DNA of 64,000 nucleotides from DASUPK01 sp963728875. GTDB lineage: Bacteria > Actinomycetota > Thermoleophilia > Solirubrobacterales > 70-9. The position numbers and the translations under genes were made by a program. The stretch's first letter is position 1. The number at the start of each line of letters is the position of its first letter. The notes under the pieces are model-generated. The model had not been told where the DNA came from, ran no database searches, and saw only the letters and a list, made by a program, of their open reading frames with translations. The stretch is from positions 1 through 64,000 of the forward strand of contig CAVSLJ010000004.1 in assembly GCA_963728875.1 (NCBI GenBank), in the 5' to 3' direction. Of the stretch, positions 59,353-64,000 are shown piece by piece.

Positions 59353-61598
59353 TGGGTCTGGCGCGCGGCGGTCCCGCCGAGGCTGCCGCCGCCCGAGCCG
59401 GGACCACTCAGCTTGGCGCAGCCAGCCGGGTTGAGGTCCCCGTTTATGTCGAAGATGTAGACGTCGTCCTGAGAGTCGATCTTCTTGGCCGCAGGGTCAG
59501 TTCCCGTCCACACGGCCTCGATCGGCAGCCGCGACTGAGTGCGCTGGTCCGGCCCGATCACCAGGTAGCGGTAGTCGCCGTCGTTCACCGCCCGCCGCCA
59601 CTGCTCGCACTCCTGCACGAAGTTCCGCTCGCGGTCGTTCTGGGCTGCCTCGCTCGCGATCGGCAGGAAGGCGCCGTGCGGGCCGTGGCGGGCGATGTAC
59701 TGGACGTGATTGGAGAGGTCGTCCCCATAGAAGATGTATTGCTTGAAGCCCGGACGGCCGCCCACCACCCCGATCCGGGTGTCGTGGGGATTCGCCCGGT
59801 TGAACCAGGCGAGCGCATTCTTCATTCCATCGGGGAAGTCACTGGGCGCGGTCGAGGCCTGGTACCGGTCCTTGACGTAGTCGTCCGACTTGGGCCAGCC
59901 GATCGCGACGGCCAGGGCCAGCGCCACCACTGCACCCGCGGCCACCATCCCCGCCGACGCACCGCGTTGGCGAGCGAGCACCAGCCCGACCGGCACCAGG
60001 ACCAGGAAGACGCCCAGGCCGATCGCGCCCAGCAGGAAGTGGCGGGTCCAGACATGGCCCGAGAGATCCCACACCGGAACCGCCTGAACCAGCAGCAGCA
60101 CCGCCAGGATGCCGAGGAGCCAGGCCTGATCACGCCTGCGACTGCCGAGGCCGGGGTCGACGCCGAGCAGCATCGCGCCCAGTCCGATCGCCGGGGATGC
60201 GTAGCGCAGGTTCGTCGTGAACGCGGTCGGGTCGCCCTCGGGCCCGGCTCCGGTCAACGGCGTGAAGAGGTAGGCGATGCCGCTGAGCAGGGCGACCACT
60301 CCGAGCATGCGGACCACGGGAGTCCGCCCGTTGATGATCGCGAGCAGGAAGCCTCCGATCACGACCGCCAAGACGAGCGGCCAGAGATCGCCGAAGCTCT
60401 CGTGCAGTCCAGGGACGAGGTGATGTCTGATCACACTGCCGTCCGGGGGCAGCAGGTAGTGGGCGACGGTGTGAGGCTCCCGGATGTTGATGTCGACCTG
60501 GTCCGGGCCGGGCAGCGGCCCGGCCTTGATCCAGGGCAGGGGATTCCCCGCGTTGACCAGGTTGCGCGCGAACCAGAAGCCGCCGGTGACCAGGGAGCTC
60601 AGGACCCAGATCCAGGTGGCACGCCAGCGGTAGCCGGCGCAGACTGCGATCACCCCCAGCGTCAGGAACGCGAATGGCGCGAGGAGGTTCAGCTTCGTGC
60701 CCAGCGCCACGCCCGCCGCCAGCCCGGCGACGATCAGAGCGCTGTCGCTGAACCTCGCCTCAAGCGGCGGCCCTCCGGAGTGGAACGTGTGTGCGGAGCC
60801 GGCCGCCGCCCGCCTCTGCGCATCCGCGTTGACCAGGATGGCCGCGGACGCGAGGAAGAAGAACAGCCCCATCGTGTCGTTCTTGGCGTCACCGGGCTGG
60901 TAGAGCAGCAGCATGTTGGCGTCCAGGACCAGGGCCATCGCCACGACGGCAACCGGTCCCCCGCCGTAAACCCGAGCGAACGCCCACGCCGCCAGCAGGC
61001 AGAGGGCCGCCCAGCCGATGTTGAGCAGCGGCGAGAGGAAGTCGTTCCCGAGAAAGAGGATCCCGGCGGAGTGGAGGAGCTCCGAGTTCTGCGGGTAGAA
61101 CCAGACCGTCAGATTGAGGACCTCGGTGAAGTGCAGCGCGCCGACCTGGTGGTCCTGGACGAAGCGAGCTGCAAATGGGGCGTTCTGCCAAGTGGTGTTG
61201 GGCAGGTACATGCCGATGTCGAGGCCGGTCTGAGTGGGCATCGCCCAGTGCGCGATCGTCAGGAAGGCCGCGCCGACCGCAAGGGCGAGGGCGTACGGGG
61301 CAATCCGCGGTGACGGCAGCGGGAGTCCCTGGCCGGGTGAGCGCAGCGCCATCCCGACCCCGACGCCGACGAGCAGCGTCGCGAGCAGCACCCAACCCGG
61401 GCGGTACAGGCCGATGACCCCAACCAGCTCGAGCACCACGATGAGGAGCGAGAGGCCGAGCACTACCTCGGCGAGCCGGGCCGACGCCCCCGACCAACCG
61501 GGCAGGAGGCGGCCGCGCAGACCGACGGCGGCGAAGCCCATCGCGGCCGCGACGGCGATCAGCTCGATCGAGCCGGCGAGGTAGTGGCCGAAGCTCAT
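59349..61598 (-). CDS. GT-C-like polytopic membrane protein, copy 2 (altered loop)
   Basis: 749 residues, same layout. Differs at loop 1: L-P-N-T-T-W-Q-N replaces the D-x2-W-Y-H of the other copies, and E-V-L-N-L-T-V-W-F-Y-P-Q-N-S-E-L-L-H lacks the leading D-P-L. The later part is conserved: G-T-K-L-N-L-L-A, G-N-P-L-P-W, R-I-G-V-V-G-G, Y-G-D-D-L-S-N-H-V-Q-Y-I, C-E-Q-W-R-R-A-V-N-D-G-D. It may have lost catalysis and act structurally, if the acidic residue is catalytic as in GT-C enzymes. Confidence 0.85.
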   Translation of the reverse strand: MSFGHYLAGSIELIAVAAAMGFAAVGLRGRLLPGWSGASARLAEVVLGLSLLIVVLELVGVIGLYRPGWVLLATLLVGVGVGMALRSPGQGLPLPSPRIAPYALALAVGAAFLTIAHWAMPTQTGLDIGMYLPNTTWQNAPFAARFVQDHQVGALHFTEVLNLTVWFYPQNSELLHSAGILFLGNDFLSPLLNIGWAALCLLAAWAFARVYGGGPVAVVAMALVLDANMLLLYQPGDAKNDTMGLFFFLASAAILVNADAQRRAAAGSAHTFHSGGPPLEARFSDSALIVAGLAAGVALGTKLNLLAPFAFLTLGVIAVCAGYRWRATWIWVLSSLVTGGFWFARNLVNAGNPLPWIKAGPLPGPDQVDINIREPHTVAHYLLPPDGSVIRHHLVPGLHESFGDLWPLVLAVVIGGFLLAIINGRTPVVRMLGVVALLSGIAYLFTPLTGAGPEGDPTAFTTNLRYASPAIGLGAMLLGVDPGLGSRRRDQAWLLGILAVLLLVQAVPVWDLSGHVWTRHFLLGAIGLGVFLVLVPVGLVLARQRGASAGMVAAGAVVALALAVAIGWPKSDDYVKDRYQASTAPSDFPDGMKNALAWFNRANPHDTRIGVVGGRPGFKQYIFYGDDLSNHVQYIARHGPHGAFLPIASEAAQNDRERNFVQECEQWRRAVNDGDYRYLVIGPDQRTQSRLPIEAVWTGTDPAAKKIDSQDDVYIFDINGDLNPAGCAKLSGPGSGGGSLGGTAARQTQ

Positions 61599-63823
61599 GT
61601 GTGCGCCGCCGCTCCCAGCTTGGCGCAGGTCGCCGGATCAAGCGGCCCGGTCACCTTGTAGACGGCTGCCGGTCCGGTCTGGATCACGGCCTTCACGTTC
61701 TTGTCGCTCTCCGTCCAGCGCGCCTCGGGCGGAGCGCTGACTTCGAGCGCGCCGATCTTCGGGGTGGTGACGATGTACTGATAGCGGCCGTCATTGACGG
61801 CGCGGCGCCAGGCCGCGCAGCTCACGATCGGCCGGAACGTGCCGCGACGCAGCTCCTGGCCGACGTACTGGACGTGATTGGAGAGATCGGTGCCGTAGAA
61901 GAAATACTGGCCGAAGGCCGACGCTCGTCCGACCACGCCGATCCGCTCGCCGCTCTGCTTGCGCCCCCAGTCCTGCAGCGGCTGCCACTCCGGCGTGGAG
62001 CGGAATCCTCCCTCGAGCGGTGGCCGCGACGCCGTCACGTAGCGGTGGTCGAGGTAGTAGTCCTCCCGGACGCGTCCCAGCGCCACCGCCGTGATCGCCA
62101 TCACCAGCCCGAAGGCGGCAAGGGCGATCACCGGGACACGCTGGCGTGCTCCGGCGACGAGGAGCGCGGGAACGCCGACGATCAGGAAGGCGAGCGCGAT
62201 CGAGGCGAGGTGATGCTTGAACTCCCAGTTCGACTGCGTGACCGTTCCCTGAATCAGCAGCACCGCGAAGAGCCCGATGAGGATCCAGGGCCGGTTGCCG
62301 TGGCGGAACCAGGGGATGAGGGGCAGCAGCAGGAAGCCGACGATCAGCACCGGGGCGGCGTAGCGCAGGTTCGCGTCGAAGCCCGCCGGATCACCGAGGC
62401 TTCCCGAGGCCGTCAGCGGAGTGAAGACGTACGCGATCCCGGCGACCATGCCGGTCACGGCGAGAATCCGCATCAGGGCGCTGCCGCCCCGGAAGAAGGC
62501 CCAGACGAGGGCGACCACCACGACCCCGAGGATCACCGGCCAGAGCGGCCCGAGCCGGTCGTGGAGGACCGGGAAGAGCTTGTCGTGCCAGACGCTCGGG
62601 TCGTTGTAGTACTCGCTGAGCGAGTGGGGCTGGCGGGGATAGAGCGCGAGCTGGTCCGGGCCGGGCAGGTGGATCGGGCCGAGCTTGTGGATCTGAGGGA
62701 ACGGGTTGAGCGCCTCGACGAAGTTGCGTCCGTACCAGAAGCCGCACGTGATCACCATGCCGCCGAGCCAGATGCCGACGGCACGGAGCCAGTGGCGGCG
62801 CCCACCGAGGACGGCGACCCCGATCGTCAGCACGGCGATCGTCGCCAGCAGGGTGATCTTGGTGCCGACGCCGAGGCCGGCGGCGAGGCCGGCCATGAAG
62901 AGCGGACCGGCGCCGACGGTCGCCAGCGCGTGCGGATCCCCCTCAACCGGCACGTCCTCTACGACGCCCGTCTCGAGCTCGCCGTCCGGGGTCGCATTCC
63001 AGGCCCGCCCCCTCTGCTCTGAGCGCGCGTGCGCCGTGGCGGCCCCGTCCACCAGGAAGGCGATCGCGGTCATCAGGAAGAACAGGCCCATCACGTCGTT
63101 CGGCGCCTGGCCCGCCTGTGAGCCGACCAGCATCTCCGAATCGAGCACCACCGCGGCGCCGAGGACCGTGACGCCGCCGATCGCGTAGGGCCGCCCGACG
63201 CACCACGCCGCCAGCAGGCAGAGCGCGACCCACATCAGGTTGATGAGCGGCGAGAGGAAGTCCGTCTTCAGGTAGACGATCCCGATCCCGTGGATCAGCT
63301 CCGAGTTCTGCGGATAGAACCAGGCCGCGAGCTTGAGCGGATCGGTGAAGTGGAGCGGCCCGACGTGGCCCGTCTGCGCGAACCGGGCCGAGAAGGACAT
63401 GTGGTACCAGGTGGTGTCCTGGTAGTACATCCCCTGGTCCACCGCCTGCCCCGTCGGATGCGCCCAGTGGATGACCACGAGCGCCGCGGCCGCGATCCCG
63501 ATCGCGACCATGATCCAGCTGGAGCGCGCCTCGGGCGTGTCCGTTGCCTCGGGCAACCCCCGCGAGCGAGCCCAGAGCGTGCTGCCCAGTCCCGCCGCGA
63601 CGAAGCCGATCAGCAGCGGCACCTCCTTGAAGAGCCCGAGGACGCCGAGGAGCTCGGCGACCAGGATCAGCATCGACACGCCGATCACGATCTCCGCCAG
63701 TCGCGCCAGCGCACCCGTCCAGGCGGGCGCGAGCAGGGCTCGCAGGTGGTAGGCGCCCAGACCGAGGGCGGTGACGATCACCGCCAGCTCAGCCGCGCCG
63801 AGCAGGTACCGGCCTGTACTCAT
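61595..63823 (-). CDS. GT-C-like polytopic membrane protein, copy 1
   Basis: 742 residues, first gene of the operon. Loop-1 Y-Q-D-T-T-W-Y-H, D-P-L-K-L-A-A-W-F-Y-P-Q-N-S-E-L-I-H, L-G-V-G-T-K-I-T and L-N-P-F-P-Q (varied G-N-P). C-terminal domain: R-I-G-V-V-G-R, Y-G-T-D-L-S-N-H-V-Q-Y-V, C-A-A-W-R-R-A-V-N-D-G-R-Y-Q-Y, and a closing C-A-K. ATG at 63823; no strong ribosome site. Not recognised beyond polytopic, GT-C-like architecture. Confidence 0.85.
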   Translation of the reverse strand: MSTGRYLLGAAELAVIVTALGLGAYHLRALLAPAWTGALARLAEIVIGVSMLILVAELLGVLGLFKEVPLLIGFVAAGLGSTLWARSRGLPEATDTPEARSSWIMVAIGIAAAALVVIHWAHPTGQAVDQGMYYQDTTWYHMSFSARFAQTGHVGPLHFTDPLKLAAWFYPQNSELIHGIGIVYLKTDFLSPLINLMWVALCLLAAWCVGRPYAIGGVTVLGAAVVLDSEMLVGSQAGQAPNDVMGLFFLMTAIAFLVDGAATAHARSEQRGRAWNATPDGELETGVVEDVPVEGDPHALATVGAGPLFMAGLAAGLGVGTKITLLATIAVLTIGVAVLGGRRHWLRAVGIWLGGMVITCGFWYGRNFVEALNPFPQIHKLGPIHLPGPDQLALYPRQPHSLSEYYNDPSVWHDKLFPVLHDRLGPLWPVILGVVVVALVWAFFRGGSALMRILAVTGMVAGIAYVFTPLTASGSLGDPAGFDANLRYAAPVLIVGFLLLPLIPWFRHGNRPWILIGLFAVLLIQGTVTQSNWEFKHHLASIALAFLIVGVPALLVAGARQRVPVIALAAFGLVMAITAVALGRVREDYYLDHRYVTASRPPLEGGFRSTPEWQPLQDWGRKQSGERIGVVGRASAFGQYFFYGTDLSNHVQYVGQELRRGTFRPIVSCAAWRRAVNDGRYQYIVTTPKIGALEVSAPPEARWTESDKNVKAVIQTGPAAVYKVTGPLDPATCAKLGAAAHT

Positions 63824-63912
63824 CGGCTCATCGGCTCAATTCACGCAAAACGCGCACAGCCGAATGCCGCGCGCGCGAGGCGCGGATGATATCCGTGGCG
63901 GTTAACCCGGGT

Positions 63913-64000
63913 TCAGCGGCTCTGGCCGAGACCCTTGACCACGTACGCGTGCTCGCCTGGCTTGACCATGCCGAGGCGCCTCGCCTCGCGCTCGAGGGAC
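63913..64000 (-). CDS. FtsB/DivIC-family division protein, C-terminal fragment
   Basis: Partial frame entering from the right edge, 28 whole codons before TGA. Reads L-E-R-E-A-R-R-L-G-M-V-K-P-G-E-H-A-Y-V-V, the terminal motif of septum formation initiator (FtsB/DivIC) proteins. In Actinobacteria divIC commonly lies near eno. The rest is outside the window. Confidence 0.78.
   Translation of the reverse strand, partial: SLEREARRLGMVKPGEHAYVVKGLGQSR

Noticed and set aside
59238..61313. 691-codon plus-strand frame
   Set aside because: Antisense shadow of paralogue copy 2.

Overview
The window is GC-rich, gene-dense bacterial chromosome and most resembles an actinobacterium of the Thermoleophilia/Solirubrobacterales type. 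This rests on GTG/TTG starts, the initiator tRNA sequence, secreted proteins with Lys/Cys-rich C-terminal tails, an ECF sigma factor with a long Ala/Gly tail, and many short MarR/HxlR/zinc-ribbon regulators. It is a chromosomal backbone segment with one decayed insertion sequence. No rRNA, CRISPR array, plasmid or prophage module is visible. Family calls come from reading motifs, not from database searches.

Layout. 1-7.3 kb: accessory-like stretch with two SnoaL-like proteins, three secreted proteins, a DUF3800 protein, a 54-aa membrane peptide and an IS110-family element whose transposase carries two compensating frameshifts; it ends with initiator tRNA-Met. 7.3-13.6 kb: a CAP-domain secreted protein behind a c-di-AMP (ydaO-type) riboswitch, a Ppx/GppA phosphatase, a probable structured RNA, an alpha/beta hydrolase, a frameshifted FAD oxidoreductase and a MarR-MFS pair with an operator. 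13.6-20.9 kb: FTR1 iron permease, secreted protein, EamA exporter, branched-chain-amino-acid-type binding lipoprotein, divergent fatty acid desaturase and cyclopropane synthase, cold-shock protein. 20.9-34.7 kb: mixed metabolism, RecQ and DEAD-box helicases, a processive GT2 glycosyltransferase, two zinc-ribbon/HTH paralogues around an LPG-synthase-like membrane protein, and a ThDP enzyme.

35.0-38.7 kb is a five-gene operon for a surface or matrix system: a TasA/CalY-like protein, a secreted Ig-like protein, a SipW-type signal peptidase, a second SipW-type substrate, and a CalY-like domain fused to RTX repeats. It lies behind a leader containing a perfect 16-bp-stem terminator. 38.7-54.5 kb holds an HAMP-type class III cyclase, tRNA-Leu(UAA), a MarR/DHA2 efflux pair with operator, the ECF sigma fusion, an R2lox-type oxidase, a large minus-strand cluster (MBL hydrolase, GNAT, O-methyltransferase, zinc-ribbon pseudo-rhomboid, HxlR), a YbdK-like ligase, class I aldolase, nuclease lipoprotein and an orphan CsrA.

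54.5-63.8 kb is a minus-strand operon of four tandem, full-length paralogues (about 740-770 aa each, polytopic, GT-C-like), each joined to the next by a 4-nt stop/start overlap and followed by a coupled 112-aa protein. The right edge cuts into an FtsB/DivIC-type division protein. The four-paralogue operon and the SipW/RTX operon are the best candidates for undescribed systems.
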